Below, in pieces: positions 27,646 to 36,655 of a DNA stretch of 64,000 nucleotides. Under the pieces are notes generated by a model. The model was not told where the DNA came from, ran no database searches, and worked only from the letters and a program-made list of their open reading frames with translations. The position numbers and the translations under genes are program-made. The DNA is taken from assembly GCF_014855515.1 (NCBI RefSeq), contig NZ_JACYFK010000003.1:372001-436000 (forward strand). The letters run 5' to 3'. Every line of letters begins with the position of its first letter. Position 1 is the first letter of the stretch. The DNA is from Euzebyella marina. GTDB taxonomy: Bacteria > Bacteroidota > Bacteroidia > Flavobacteriales > Flavobacteriaceae.

Positions 27646-28350
27646 ATGGTCAACAGCAAAACAGCAAAATGGATTCGAAAAGCCCACCGTTACTTGGGTA
27701 TCTTTTTGGGTATTCAGTTCCTGATGTGGACGATTAGCGGTATGTATTTTAGCTGGACGGATATTGATGAGATACACGGCGACCAGTTCAAAAACCAGAA
27801 GCCAAAACAGACGGCTTTTTCAGATTTATTGGGTACAGGCCAATTAAATAGTAAGCAACCCATCCAAACGCTGGAATTATTGGAAATAGCAAAAGAACCT
27901 TACTATTGGATAAACGAAGCAAAGCTTTATAATGCCAAAACAGGAGAGGAAAAGGACGGTATCACTAAAGAAGAAGCCCGAGAGGTAGCACAAAGATATA
28001 TACTTCCAGAGCTTAAAATAGCCGCAATAAAAAGGATAGAAGAAGTCGGAGACCACCACGAATATCGAGGACGTCCCCTACCGGCTTATGAGATTTCGTA
28101 TGAAACACCAAAAAATTTAAAGGCTTATGTGGCTGTCGAAAATGGGGCGTTTCAAACGGTGCGGCATAGAGATTGGCGCTGGTTCGACTTTCTGTGGATG
28201 ACCCATACCATGGACTATGACACAAGAGATAATTTCAACACCCTTTTGTTAAGGTCATTTTCGCTTTTGGGACTAATAACCGTGTTGAGCGGCTTTGTCC
28301 TATGGTATATATCATCGCCATCTATTCGAAAGATAAAAAAACAGATTTAG
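27646..28350 (+). CDS. PepSY-domain membrane protein
   Basis: 234 residues with N-terminal span (about 14-34), a periplasmic PepSY domain (about 85-165, with a second PepSY-like segment VENGAFQTVRHRDWRWFDF), and a C-terminal span (about 198-222). The layout AHRYLGIFLGIQFLMWTISGMYFSW matches the reductase-like PepSY_TM group. It may partner with the adjacent permease. Confidence 0.85.
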   Translation: MVNSKTAKWIRKAHRYLGIFLGIQFLMWTISGMYFSWTDIDEIHGDQFKNQKPKQTAFSDLLGTGQLNSKQPIQTLELLEIAKEPYYWINEAKLYNAKTGEEKDGITKEEAREVAQRYILPELKIAAIKRIEEVGDHHEYRGRPLPAYEISYETPKNLKAYVAVENGAFQTVRHRDWRWFDFLWMTHTMDYDTRDNFNTLLLRSFSLLGLITVLSGFVLWYISSPSIRKIKKQI

Positions 28351-28380
28351 AAAGTAATTTAATGAATGGAGACGTAATTT

Positions 28381-28524
28381 ATGGAAGAAAAAAACCCGAA
28401 CGGCGAGATTAGAAAAGTGCCATTTGAAAAGGAAGGCGCCTATATTTTAGCGGGCATTATCATACTTTTTATAGTACATACGCTCATTGTACTGGTTTTG
28501 AAAACTATTAGTGAATCCGTATAA
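28381..28524 (+). CDS. Small single-span membrane protein
   Basis: 47 residues: a polar head (MEEKNPNGEIRKVPFEKEGA) and one long hydrophobic span (about 21-41). It begins 30 bases after the PepSY gene and ends just before the CusB-like adaptor. It is too short for confident family assignment. A small subunit of the permease/PepSY pair is one idea. Confidence 0.6.
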   Translation: MEEKNPNGEIRKVPFEKEGAYILAGIIILFIVHTLIVLVLKTISESV

Positions 28525-28561
28525 ATTTTTAAGAAACAATAACATTTCAATCTTCAATATC

Positions 28562-30382
28562 ATGAACAAGAACATCATTTACATTGTAGTAGCCGCCTTA
28601 GCGGTCGGTTTATTGGGGGGATATTTTATTTTCTCAAACGCTGAGGCCGATCAATCGGCTATAAAAGATCTTTCGGATATGTCCGATAGCCATGACCATT
28701 CCGGAGAATCCGAGAATCAGATGTGGACCTGCTCCATGCACCCACAGATTATGCAACCCGAACCGGGAGACTGCCCAATCTGCGGTATGGATCTCATTCC
28801 TGCTGAAACCGGAGAGACGGGGCTTAGTGCCAATGAAATAAAAATGACGGACAACGCCTTGGCCTTGGCCAATATACGCACCTCTACCGTTGGTACAGGT
28901 GGTTCGGATGGGAGTTCACTTAAACTCTCAGGAAAGATTCGCGAGAACGAAGAAGCCAATGCTACCCAAGCTACATATTTTGCGGGTCGCATTGAACGGC
29001 TAAATGTGAATTATACCGGAGAGAACGTTGCCAAGGGCAAACTTTTGGCAACCATCTATTCCCCAGAATTGGTAAGCGCACAACAAGAGCTGTTGACGGC
29101 CGCATCCATGAAGGAATCGCAACCGGCATTATACAATGCCGTTCGCAATAAATTAAAATTATGGAAGCTTTCTGACAATCAAATAGATAAGATAGAAGAA
29201 GTGGGCAAAGTGCAGGAAAACTTTCCAGTCTATGCCACAGTTTCAGGAACGATTACCGATATCATGGTTGAAGAAGGAGATTATGTAAAACAAGGGCAGC
29301 CTTTGTACAAAATTGCCAACTTAAATTCCGTTTGGGCGGTATTCGATGCCTATGAAAATCAGATAGCATCGTTGAAGGAGGGTCAGGAGGTCAAGATAAC
29401 GACGAATGCCTATCCCAATGAAGAATTTACGGCAAAAATATCCTTTGTAGACCCGTTACTTAATTCTTCTACAAGAACGGTCATGGTAAGGGCAATACTT
29501 AACAATAAGGATAATCTCTTGAAGCCGGGTATGTTCGTGGAAGGTACGATCAATGCTGCCGAAATGCAGATGGAGAATACCGTTATCATACCGGCCAGTG
29601 CCGTAATGTGGACAGGGGAACGATCGGTGGTTTATGTAAAGACCAATCCCAATGAGCCTGTCTTTGAAATGCGCGAAGTTGCCCTTGGAAGTACCAATGG
29701 CGATACCTATACAATAATTAGCGGGCTTGAAAAGGGGGATCAAATTGTGACCAACGGAACATTTACCGTTGATGCGGCCGCACAGTTACAGGGTAAAAAA
29801 TCGATGATGAACGCAGAGGGAGGCAAAACCATGACCGGGCATGAGGGTCATTTGGGTATGCAGGAAGGAGATAAAATGGAACCCTCAACAAGTACGGGCA
29901 CCGACCATTCTAAGATGAAAAAAAGGATTGAAGTATCAAGTGAGTTTCAAGGTCAGTTGAAGCAGGTTTTCGAAGCCTATATAGATGTTAAGGATGCTTT
30001 GGTAAATGATGATGGCGCGGCCGCACAAAAAGAAGCAAAACAAATGGAAGAAAGTTTGGCCAAAGTCGATATGAAGTTGCTAAAAGACAAAGAGGCCCAT
30101 GATCATTGGATGACCATTCAAAAAGAGCTCAAAGCATCGTCCAATGCAATGGCCAGCACTTCTGAGATCAAGGAGCAAAGGGACCACTTTAAACATCTAT
30201 CGGCCCACTTGATCAGCGGTGTTCAGCTTTTTGGAGTCAATCAAAAAGTGTACAACAGCTTTTGCCCGATGGCAGATAGCAATAAGGGAGCCAATTGGCT
30301 AAGCCTGGAAAAGGAGATTCGAAACCCATATTATGGAGAAGCGATGATGACCTGTGGAGAGGTAAAAGCTACTTTGGAATAA
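28562..30382 (+). CDS. cusB: CusB-like efflux adaptor with metal-binding head and DUF3347 tail
   Basis: 606 residues. A signal/anchor (about 3-21) precedes a heavy-metal-binding domain (about 54-80; CSMHPQIM and CPICGMDLIP), the periplasmic adaptor body (about 120-430, with the hairpin and lipoyl-like segments ASGTITDIMVEEGDYVKQGQ-type pattern) and a C-terminal DUF3347 domain (about 458-606) ending NSFCPMADSNKGANWLS and NPYYGEAMMTCG. It links the RND pump and TolC channel and passes metal to them. The matching pump genes are about 16 kb upstream, an unusual separation. A GTG start 17 codons upstream is less likely. Confidence 0.93.
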   Translation: MNKNIIYIVVAALAVGLLGGYFIFSNAEADQSAIKDLSDMSDSHDHSGESENQMWTCSMHPQIMQPEPGDCPICGMDLIPAETGETGLSANEIKMTDNALALANIRTSTVGTGGSDGSSLKLSGKIRENEEANATQATYFAGRIERLNVNYTGENVAKGKLLATIYSPELVSAQQELLTAASMKESQPALYNAVRNKLKLWKLSDNQIDKIEEVGKVQENFPVYATVSGTITDIMVEEGDYVKQGQPLYKIANLNSVWAVFDAYENQIASLKEGQEVKITTNAYPNEEFTAKISFVDPLLNSSTRTVMVRAILNNKDNLLKPGMFVEGTINAAEMQMENTVIIPASAVMWTGERSVVYVKTNPNEPVFEMREVALGSTNGDTYTIISGLEKGDQIVTNGTFTVDAAAQLQGKKSMMNAEGGKTMTGHEGHLGMQEGDKMEPSTSTGTDHSKMKKRIEVSSEFQGQLKQVFEAYIDVKDALVNDDGAAAQKEAKQMEESLAKVDMKLLKDKEAHDHWMTIQKELKASSNAMASTSEIKEQRDHFKHLSAHLISGVQLFGVNQKVYNSFCPMADSNKGANWLSLEKEIRNPYYGEAMMTCGEVKATLE

Positions 30383-30394
30383 TTAATTTCCGTA

Positions 30395-30436
30395 AAAGGC
30401 GGATGTGGCCAATAGGTACTAAGTTCCGCTTTTTTA
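30395..30436 (+). terminator. Rho-independent terminator-like hairpin after cusB
   Basis: AAAGGCGGA pairs with TCCGCTTT (one bulged G) across a loop of about 20 bases and is followed by a T run (TTTTTT). It lies 12 bases after the adaptor stop, so it probably ends the main cus transcript. Confidence 0.5.
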
Positions 30437-30457
30437 CTTTAAAAAAGTCGGATGACG

Positions 30458-30607
30458 ATGAGCGAGAACAGAAGGAAAAGGAGAAAGGAAGAGAGAAAAA
30501 AACCGCAAAACAATATCGATAAGAAAGATAAAATTTACGGAATACTGGCGATAGTGCTATTATTTCTTATAGCCACTATATTAGTAATTATCAATGCATT
30601 TTCATAG
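30458..30607 (+). CDS. Small basic membrane protein
   Basis: 49 residues: a Lys/Arg-rich head (residues 4-16) and one span (about 28-46). An ATG two codons upstream is also possible. It lies between the terminator and the AraC gene and may share the regulator promoter. No known family recognised. Confidence 0.5.
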   Translation: MSENRRKRRKEERKKPQNNIDKKDKIYGILAIVLLFLIATILVIINAFS

Positions 30608-30644
30608 TAACTTTCCTTATGATAGAAGTTGAAACCGGAATAAC

Positions 30645-31211
30645 ATGAGCAACATCATCCACATAAAAAATATGGTCTGCCCCAGATGTATAGCGGCAGT
30701 ATCCAATATTTTGAAGGATTTGGAAATTCCATATGTATCTATAAAATTGGGAGAAGTGGAATTGCCTGCAACACTTGCTTTAAAGAAAAAATTGGCCTTG
30801 TCCATAGGACTTCAGGAATCCGGATTCAGCTTGATAAACGACCGTAAAAGTCAACTTATAGAACAGATGAAAACCTTGGTCGTGGACAAAATCCATCACT
30901 CTTCCGATGGATTGGATATTAAATGGGCGGACTATATAAGCGAAAAACTCCATCTTGAATACAAGTACTTAAGTTCCCTTTTTTCATCCGTGGAAAGCAT
31001 CACTTTTGAACAGTATATCATCAACCAAAAGATTGAAAGGGTAAAGGAATTATTGGTGTATGACGAACTTACCTTGAGCGAAATTGCCTATCACCTGGGG
31101 TACAGCAGTGTGGCTTATTTAAGCAACCAGTTTAAAAAGGTAACGGGAATGACCCCTTCGCAATTCAAAAAAAGTATAGATAAAAACAGGAAATCGTTGG
31201 ATGACATATAA
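30645..31211 (+). CDS. AraC-family regulator with N-terminal CPRC metal-type sensor
   Basis: 188 residues, much shorter than the usual 280-300. Residues 1-80 start IIHIKNMVCPRCIAAV and have a beta-alpha-beta rhythm like an HMA copper domain, with Cys 12 and Cys 15. The two helix-turn-helix units of AraC follow (about 95-185), including SEIAYHLGYSSVAYLSNQFKKVTGMTPSQFKKS. This fits a one-component switch in which Cu/Ag binding to the Cys pair controls the DNA-binding half. It sits between the cus and cop halves of the island. Confidence 0.88.
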   Translation: MSNIIHIKNMVCPRCIAAVSNILKDLEIPYVSIKLGEVELPATLALKKKLALSIGLQESGFSLINDRKSQLIEQMKTLVVDKIHHSSDGLDIKWADYISEKLHLEYKYLSSLFSSVESITFEQYIINQKIERVKELLVYDELTLSEIAYHLGYSSVAYLSNQFKKVTGMTPSQFKKSIDKNRKSLDDI

Positions 31212-31582
31212 TTTCTACTATAAGGTTTTGCCATAAGTTCGCAAAGAAACGCTTATGTCGGGTTGCTTTAGATGAATGTCCCAATTCTCAAATGGGTCAA
31301 TGTTTTTTTTATTAGAAACATATGATTTTTACTGTAAGCATTATTTTGGAGTACTATTCATTATGCACATTCTTTTAATGGTTTGGTGTAGCACAAAAGA
31401 ATAACTCAGAACCATGAATAGAATAACCAAATTGGTTATCGCCGGTTGGCCAAAGTGATGAATTCTTTTTCGCGAAAAAATCATGAAGGCCTTTAGCGTG
31501 CAGAAAATAATTAAAAAGTAATAAATACTTACGAAATCGGAAAATTTCCGGTTTCACGAAAAAAACTGAAATAAATTACGTC
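31212..31582. promoter_or_regulatory. 371-base spacer with two perfect palindromes before the HMA gene
   Basis: No gene was found. ATAACCAA/TTGGTTAT (31423-31439, 8-base arms around one A), a nearby TTGGCCAA (31446-31453) and the 14-base palindrome TTTTTCGCGAAAAA (31466-31479) stand upstream of the HMA gene. They are candidate operators for the adjacent AraC-type regulator or another metal switch. The stretch is otherwise AT-rich. Confidence 0.45.
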
Positions 31583-31813
31583 ATGAAAAAAAGATATGAA
31601 ATAAAGGGAATGACCTGTAACGGTTGTAGAGATCATGTAGAAGAAGCAATTCTAAATGTCGCAGGAGTAGCCGATGTATCGGTCGATTTGAAAAATGCCG
31701 AAGCAACGGTAGAGTCGCAATTTGAAGTGCCTTTGGGAAATTTACAAAATGCCCTTAAAAATACCGGCGATCAATATAAAATACAACTTAAGAATAGTGT
31801 TGAACAAAACTAA
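31583..31813 (+). CDS. HMA-domain copper chaperone
   Basis: 76 residues. A single ferredoxin-like HMA domain with the Cu(I) motif GMTCNGC (residues 9-15). Such proteins carry Cu(I) in the cytosol to P-type ATPases. It is preceded by the palindrome-rich spacer. Confidence 0.93.
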   Translation: MKKRYEIKGMTCNGCRDHVEEAILNVAGVADVSVDLKNAEATVESQFEVPLGNLQNALKNTGDQYKIQLKNSVEQN

Positions 31814-31898
31814 AACAATGCCTATATAGTTATGCGGTAATTTGTATGATAGCTACAAACAATTGAAATTCTAATAATAACCAAAAAACAATTTTACG

Positions 31899-32459
31899 AT
31901 GGAAAACAAGGAAAAACAAACAGATAAGTATTTAAAGTTCTTCGCAATGATTGGCACCTCAATGGTCGCGATGTTCTTTTTAATGTACACGCACTCCTAT
32001 CAGATTATCGATCACTTCTGGTATAGTGAAACCAGGTTCTTTATGACGTTGATCATGGGCGGGTCCATGGTTATTATCATGCTGCTGTATATGCTACAAA
32101 TGTACAAAGACCGCAATAAGAATATTGCCATCCTGGCATTGGGCGTTTTGCTGATTGCAGGCGGAATATGGCTGGTCAGGAGTCAGGTTACGGTTACCGG
32201 TGTTGATTATATGGAAGGTATGATTCCCCATCATTCCATCGCTATCCTAACTAGTGAACGATCTCAAATAAAAGATATCAGGGTAAGGGAAATCGCCGAT
32301 GAAATCATCAAAGCGCAGCGTCGGGAAATAATGGAAATGCAATGGTTGATTAACGATATCAAGGAAAATGGGATAGTAGAAACAGAAGAAGAAAAGGAAA
32401 AGCGTCCGCTTCCCAAATTTGAAGGATCGCTTACCGAAGAAACAACAAACCTTGACTGA
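31899..32459 (+). CDS. DUF305 membrane protein
   Basis: 186 residues: three hydrophobic spans (about 12-32, 44-67, 72-92) and a DUF305 helical domain (about 100-155) with MEGMIPHHSIAILTSE and IIKAQRREIMEMQWL. His-His plus the Glu/Met ladder are the family metal-binding marks; related ferritin-like helices are reported near copper genes. The tail is acidic. Periplasmic side is likely. Confidence 0.88.
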   Translation: MENKEKQTDKYLKFFAMIGTSMVAMFFLMYTHSYQIIDHFWYSETRFFMTLIMGGSMVIIMLLYMLQMYKDRNKNIAILALGVLLIAGGIWLVRSQVTVTGVDYMEGMIPHHSIAILTSERSQIKDIRVREIADEIIKAQRREIMEMQWLINDIKENGIVETEEEKEKRPLPKFEGSLTEETTNLD

Positions 32460-32578
32460 TACGGAAAAGTGAATGTCAGGAGGTAATAACAGTTTTTACT
32501 TTCGAAAGGAAAAAACGAAAATACAGGAGAATAAACGAAGGCATTTCGGACGTTAAATTATAAACACATAAAATTTTT

Positions 32579-33916
32579 ATGAAAATACAGCAATTTGAAT
32601 ATGAACCACTTTCCCACTATTCATACGTACTGCTGAGCGAAGGGGAGATGGCGATAATCGATCCCGATCGCGACCCGATGCACTATTATAACCTTGCGCA
32701 TAAAGACAATGCTAAGATCAAAGTTGTGCTATTGACCCACTCCCATGCAGACTTTGTAAGCTCACATTGGCAAATTAGCAAAGAAACAGGTGCTACGATC
32801 TATAACAGCAGCAGATTGGAAGCTGAATACCCTTTCGAAAGTTTTGATGGGAACAGTGCCATATTCGTGGGCAATACCAAACTAGAAGCCATAAATACTC
32901 CTGGGCATTCATACGATAGTATTTCCATTCTTGCCACAGATGAAAATGAGGTTGCACTTTTTACGGGGGACACCTTATTGATCGGGGATGTCGGACGCCC
33001 GGACCTGCGCGGAAATGAAGATGACAAAGAGCAAAAAAAGCAAGCACTGGCCCGTGAAATGTTCAACACAATTCGAACTAAATTCAAAAAAATACCGAAT
33101 GAGGCCATTATTTACCCCGCCCACGGGGCGGGATCCCTGTGCGGCAAAAGCATGTCGGCAGATAGCAGTAGCACATTAGGTAGGGAGCGAAAGGATAACT
33201 GGGCATTTGGCCATCAAAATGAAGACGAGTTTGTCAAAGAACTCCTTGAAGACCAACCGTTCATACCGGCCTATTTCAAACATGATGTAGCTATGAACAA
33301 AAAGAAAGTTGAATCGATTGATATGGCAACCGCTAAAATCCCTATTCATCTCAACGCCGAAACCCCAAAAGATAATATCCTAATTGTTGATAGTCGTGAT
33401 GAAAACGAGTTTAAACAAGGTCATTGGCCACAGAGTATCAATATTATGCAGGGTGGCGAAGCATCCTCTTTTGAAACATGGTTAGGTATTATAATCCAAC
33501 CAAATGAGGAATTTCATCTGGTTGTCGATTCTCCAAAAAGTGTAAAGACCATCGCCCAGCGGGTGGCGAAGATCGGATATGAAAATCAACTCAAGGCCAT
33601 AACTACCCTGCCGAAGGCAAACTTGGTCAAAAACGAACGATTGGACATCAAGCATTTTTTTCTTAACCTGGATGATTACACCATTGTCGATGTCAGAAAT
33701 ACGGACGAGGTAAGGGAAAAGAAAATTTTTGAGGATGCTTTGAACAAACCCCTTCACGAACTAAGGAATTCAATTCAGGATATTCCCACTGACAAACCCA
33801 TTGTTGTCCATTGCGGCAGTGGATATAGAAGTGCGATCGGAAGCAGCATACTTTCAAATGGGTTGAACGACGTAAAAGTATTTGATCTTGGCGAAACTAT
33901 CGAAAAATTGAAATAA
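32579..33916 (+). CDS. MBL-fold hydrolase with two rhodanese domains (persulfide dioxygenase-like)
   Basis: 445 residues. The metallo-beta-lactamase half (about 1-235) shows THSHADFVSSH, a ligand His in NTPGHSYDS and FTGDTLLIGDVGRPDL. Two rhodanese domains follow: the first (about 260-340) lacks the catalytic Cys, the second (about 360-445) has it in VVHCGSGYRS (Cys about 412). This layout matches ETHE1/CstB-type sulfur oxidation enzymes, acting on glutathione or bacillithiol persulfides. It may limit sulfide or thiol damage under copper stress. Confidence 0.9.
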   Translation: MKIQQFEYEPLSHYSYVLLSEGEMAIIDPDRDPMHYYNLAHKDNAKIKVVLLTHSHADFVSSHWQISKETGATIYNSSRLEAEYPFESFDGNSAIFVGNTKLEAINTPGHSYDSISILATDENEVALFTGDTLLIGDVGRPDLRGNEDDKEQKKQALAREMFNTIRTKFKKIPNEAIIYPAHGAGSLCGKSMSADSSSTLGRERKDNWAFGHQNEDEFVKELLEDQPFIPAYFKHDVAMNKKKVESIDMATAKIPIHLNAETPKDNILIVDSRDENEFKQGHWPQSINIMQGGEASSFETWLGIIIQPNEEFHLVVDSPKSVKTIAQRVAKIGYENQLKAITTLPKANLVKNERLDIKHFFLNLDDYTIVDVRNTDEVREKKIFEDALNKPLHELRNSIQDIPTDKPIVVHCGSGYRSAIGSSILSNGLNDVKVFDLGETIEKLK

Positions 33917-33963
33917 CCTATTTGTTACTTCTTATGTAAAAATGATGTAAGACAAAATTTTAA

Positions 33964-35259
33964 ATGGCTATGGGAACACGTTTTTTTACAGGTTTAATCA
34001 TTTCACTCCTAGTATTGGCAACTACAAATGCGCAGACCGTCGATTCGCTACCGCCGATATCGGCATCCAAGTCCTATTCCAACTATAGCAATGTCATTGG
34101 CTGGAAAAATGGAAGGACCCCAAAAGCCCCGCCAGGTTTTACCGTTACAAAATATGCTGACGGTTTCAAGAATCCAAGGTGGATGTACGTTACACCGAAT
34201 GGCGATGTACTTGTGGCGCAAAGCAATTCGAATTATCCGCTTTGGAAAAAAATCGGGGCATGGTTCATCGGGGCATCAAAGTCGAAAAGCTTTAAGAACA
34301 GTGCCGACTTGATAACCTTGCTCCGCGATGTAGACAAGGATGGATCTCCCGATGAACGCGCCGTATTTCTCGAAAAGGAACTCAATCAACCCTTCGGAAT
34401 GCTTGTGTTGGATGATTGGTTCTATGTGGCCAATACCAACGGATTGCTACGTTTTCCTTACAAGCCCGGCCAATCTCAACTATCGGGAAAAGCAGAAAAA
34501 ATTACGACCTTGCCCGCAGGAAAGGCCAATCGACATTGGACACGCAATATAATTGCCAACAAGGACGGTTCAAAAATATACATAGCGGTCGGTAGTGGCT
34601 CAAATGTCGGGGAGAAAGGGGCCGAGGCCGAATTCATGAAGGCGGCCATTCTGGAGATCGACCCCGATGGTTCCGGATTAAGGGTCTTTGCTTCCGGATT
34701 AAGAAACGCCGTGGGTATGGATTGGAACCCCATTACCGGAGACTTGTGGACGGCGGTCAACGAACGCGACGGATTGGGCAACAACCTCGTACCAGATTAT
34801 TTGACCAGTGTCCGCGAAAACGGATTTTATGGTTGGCCCTATGTGTACTATGGGCAAAATGAAGATCCAAGGGTAAAATGGGTGCCTTCGGCCCAAGTGG
34901 AGAATACACTGCTGCCCGATGTGAACGTTGGCCCCCATACGGCATCTTTGGGATTGACGTTCTACACGGGCGATTCCTTTCCTGACAAGTATCGGAACGG
35001 AGCCTTTGTCGTGCAGCATGGTTCTTGGAACAGACAGGTTTTATCAGGCTATAAAGTGGTTTTCGTGCCTTTCGAGAACGGAGAACAAACTGGAAAACCT
35101 GAAGACTTTTTAACGGGTTTTATTGTTGACGGCAAAAAAGATGAGGTCTATGGCCGACCCGTGGGTGCCGCCGTACTACTCGATGGATCGATGTTGATAA
35201 CCGATGATGTGACCAATACGATCTGGAGAATCAGTTGGGACGGTAAACGCGGTATGTGA
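33964..35259 (+). CDS. Sorbosone/glucose dehydrogenase-like beta-propeller enzyme
   Basis: 431 residues with a signal peptide ending TTNAQ. The propeller carries PRWMYVTPNGDVLVAQSN, SGLRNAVGMDWNPITGDLW and VVQHGSWNR motifs typical of PQQ-dependent aldose/sorbosone dehydrogenases. It is probably periplasmic. The substrate and quinone use are not visible. It begins 47 bases after the MBL-rhodanese gene. Confidence 0.88.
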   Translation: MAMGTRFFTGLIISLLVLATTNAQTVDSLPPISASKSYSNYSNVIGWKNGRTPKAPPGFTVTKYADGFKNPRWMYVTPNGDVLVAQSNSNYPLWKKIGAWFIGASKSKSFKNSADLITLLRDVDKDGSPDERAVFLEKELNQPFGMLVLDDWFYVANTNGLLRFPYKPGQSQLSGKAEKITTLPAGKANRHWTRNIIANKDGSKIYIAVGSGSNVGEKGAEAEFMKAAILEIDPDGSGLRVFASGLRNAVGMDWNPITGDLWTAVNERDGLGNNLVPDYLTSVRENGFYGWPYVYYGQNEDPRVKWVPSAQVENTLLPDVNVGPHTASLGLTFYTGDSFPDKYRNGAFVVQHGSWNRQVLSGYKVVFVPFENGEQTGKPEDFLTGFIVDGKKDEVYGRPVGAAVLLDGSMLITDDVTNTIWRISWDGKRGM

Positions 35260-35389
35260 GCGATTCTCAATGGGGTTTGCCGTTAAATAAGTATTTTTAT
35301 TTATGGTAGATGCACAACCTCCGGTAAATGATTTAAGAAACCTTTTGAGTATCCTTTATTTATACGCTGATATAAACCAAACATATTAG

Positions 35390-36655
35390 TCAGGATTCCA
35401 ATAACATCACCGTTCCCAGTCCACCATCGGCACAGACACTGACCACCGCTTTCTTGCCGGGTCCCATTTGTGCCAGTTCCTTAATGGCCTGGTTAATAAT
35501 TCTTGAACCAGTTGCTCCGAAAGGGTGACCAACGGCAATGCTTCCTCCATTTGGATTGAGATGGGCCCAAGGGAACGCTCCAAAGTCGAATGAAACACCC
35601 ACCTTTTTAAGGTGATTTTTATCTTCAAGTAATTGAACGTTAGCAGCCACCTGTGCCCCAAATGCTTCGTGTATTTCCCATAGGTCAATTTCGTCATAAC
35701 GAAGTTTATGTCTTTCCAACAATTTGGGTATGGCAAAAGTAGTGGCCATCAACAGTCCTTCTTTTTCAATATTTACGGCGGCGATTTCCCAGTCTACCAA
35801 TTGAGTAGCATAGGAGTTGTCAGAAAATTTCTCTTTTGCTTTTGAACCACATACCCATAAACCTGCGGCACCATCGGTCAATAAGGAAGAATTTCCGGCA
35901 GTCAATGAACCGTTGCCCGACTCCTTATCGAATACTGGATTGAGTTTGGCCAACTGCTCCAAACTGGTATTTTCCCGAGGAATCTTATCCTCTTTAATGC
36001 CATCCAGCGGTAAAATCAAATCATCAAAAAAACCATTATTTCTTCCCCTAATATAATTTTGATGGCTGTTAAGGGCAATCTCGTCTTGCCGCCTTCTCTC
36101 TATTTGAAGGCGTTTTGTGGTAATTTCGGAATGTTCGCCCATACTCAGGCCAGTAGTTCTGTTGGTAACACTCGGGATAAACAACCGTATATCCCCAAAA
36201 CTCAAATCTTTCAATTTTGAAAATTTATCCGCAAGTGTCTTGCTTTGGAACAACCTCCGCAGCCAGTCGGAAAAATTCTGGTTCAGTCCTAGTTGAACCC
36301 GACTCATACTTTCGACGCCGCCCACTAGGGCAACCTCCTCTTCGGTTATCAATCCAGCGGCTTCAATGGCTGCCATCATACTGGTACTGCAGGCCATAAT
36401 AGTGGTAAACGCTGGAATACTTTGATCCAATTCTGCATCCATAAGTATCTCTCGCGCAAGGTTGCTGTAGCCAAGATTCGGCGCTACCGAACCCCAGATA
36501 AAGAGATTGGGGGAAATGGAATTCCATTTTATCATTTCTTGAACAACGGGAATCGATAATTGGAGAGCATCTTTATCTTTAAGCTCTTTATCGACTTTTG
36601 CAAATGGTGTTCTCAATCCGGCGATTAACCAAATTTCACTTTTAGAGTTTTTCAT
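35390..36655 (-). CDS. Thiolase (acetyl-CoA C-acyltransferase)
   Basis: 421 residues on the strand opposite to its neighbours. The nucleophile Cys is in TTIMACSTSMMAA (about residue 89), the His in GSIAVGHPFGATGSR and the second Cys in VVSVCADGGLG; all are thiolase signatures. It should cleave 3-ketoacyl-CoA or condense acetyl-CoA. The gene seems unrelated to metal handling and may be chromosomal cargo. Confidence 0.93.
   Translation of the reverse strand: MKNSKSEIWLIAGLRTPFAKVDKELKDKDALQLSIPVVQEMIKWNSISPNLFIWGSVAPNLGYSNLAREILMDAELDQSIPAFTTIMACSTSMMAAIEAAGLITEEEVALVGGVESMSRVQLGLNQNFSDWLRRLFQSKTLADKFSKLKDLSFGDIRLFIPSVTNRTTGLSMGEHSEITTKRLQIERRRQDEIALNSHQNYIRGRNNGFFDDLILPLDGIKEDKIPRENTSLEQLAKLNPVFDKESGNGSLTAGNSSLLTDGAAGLWVCGSKAKEKFSDNSYATQLVDWEIAAVNIEKEGLLMATTFAIPKLLERHKLRYDEIDLWEIHEAFGAQVAANVQLLEDKNHLKKVGVSFDFGAFPWAHLNPNGGSIAVGHPFGATGSRIINQAIKELAQMGPGKKAVVSVCADGGLGTVMLLES

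Noticed and set aside
35285-35304. AT-only hairpin after the sorbosone dehydrogenase gene
   Set aside because: Weak A/T pairs without a G+C stem; not a convincing terminator.
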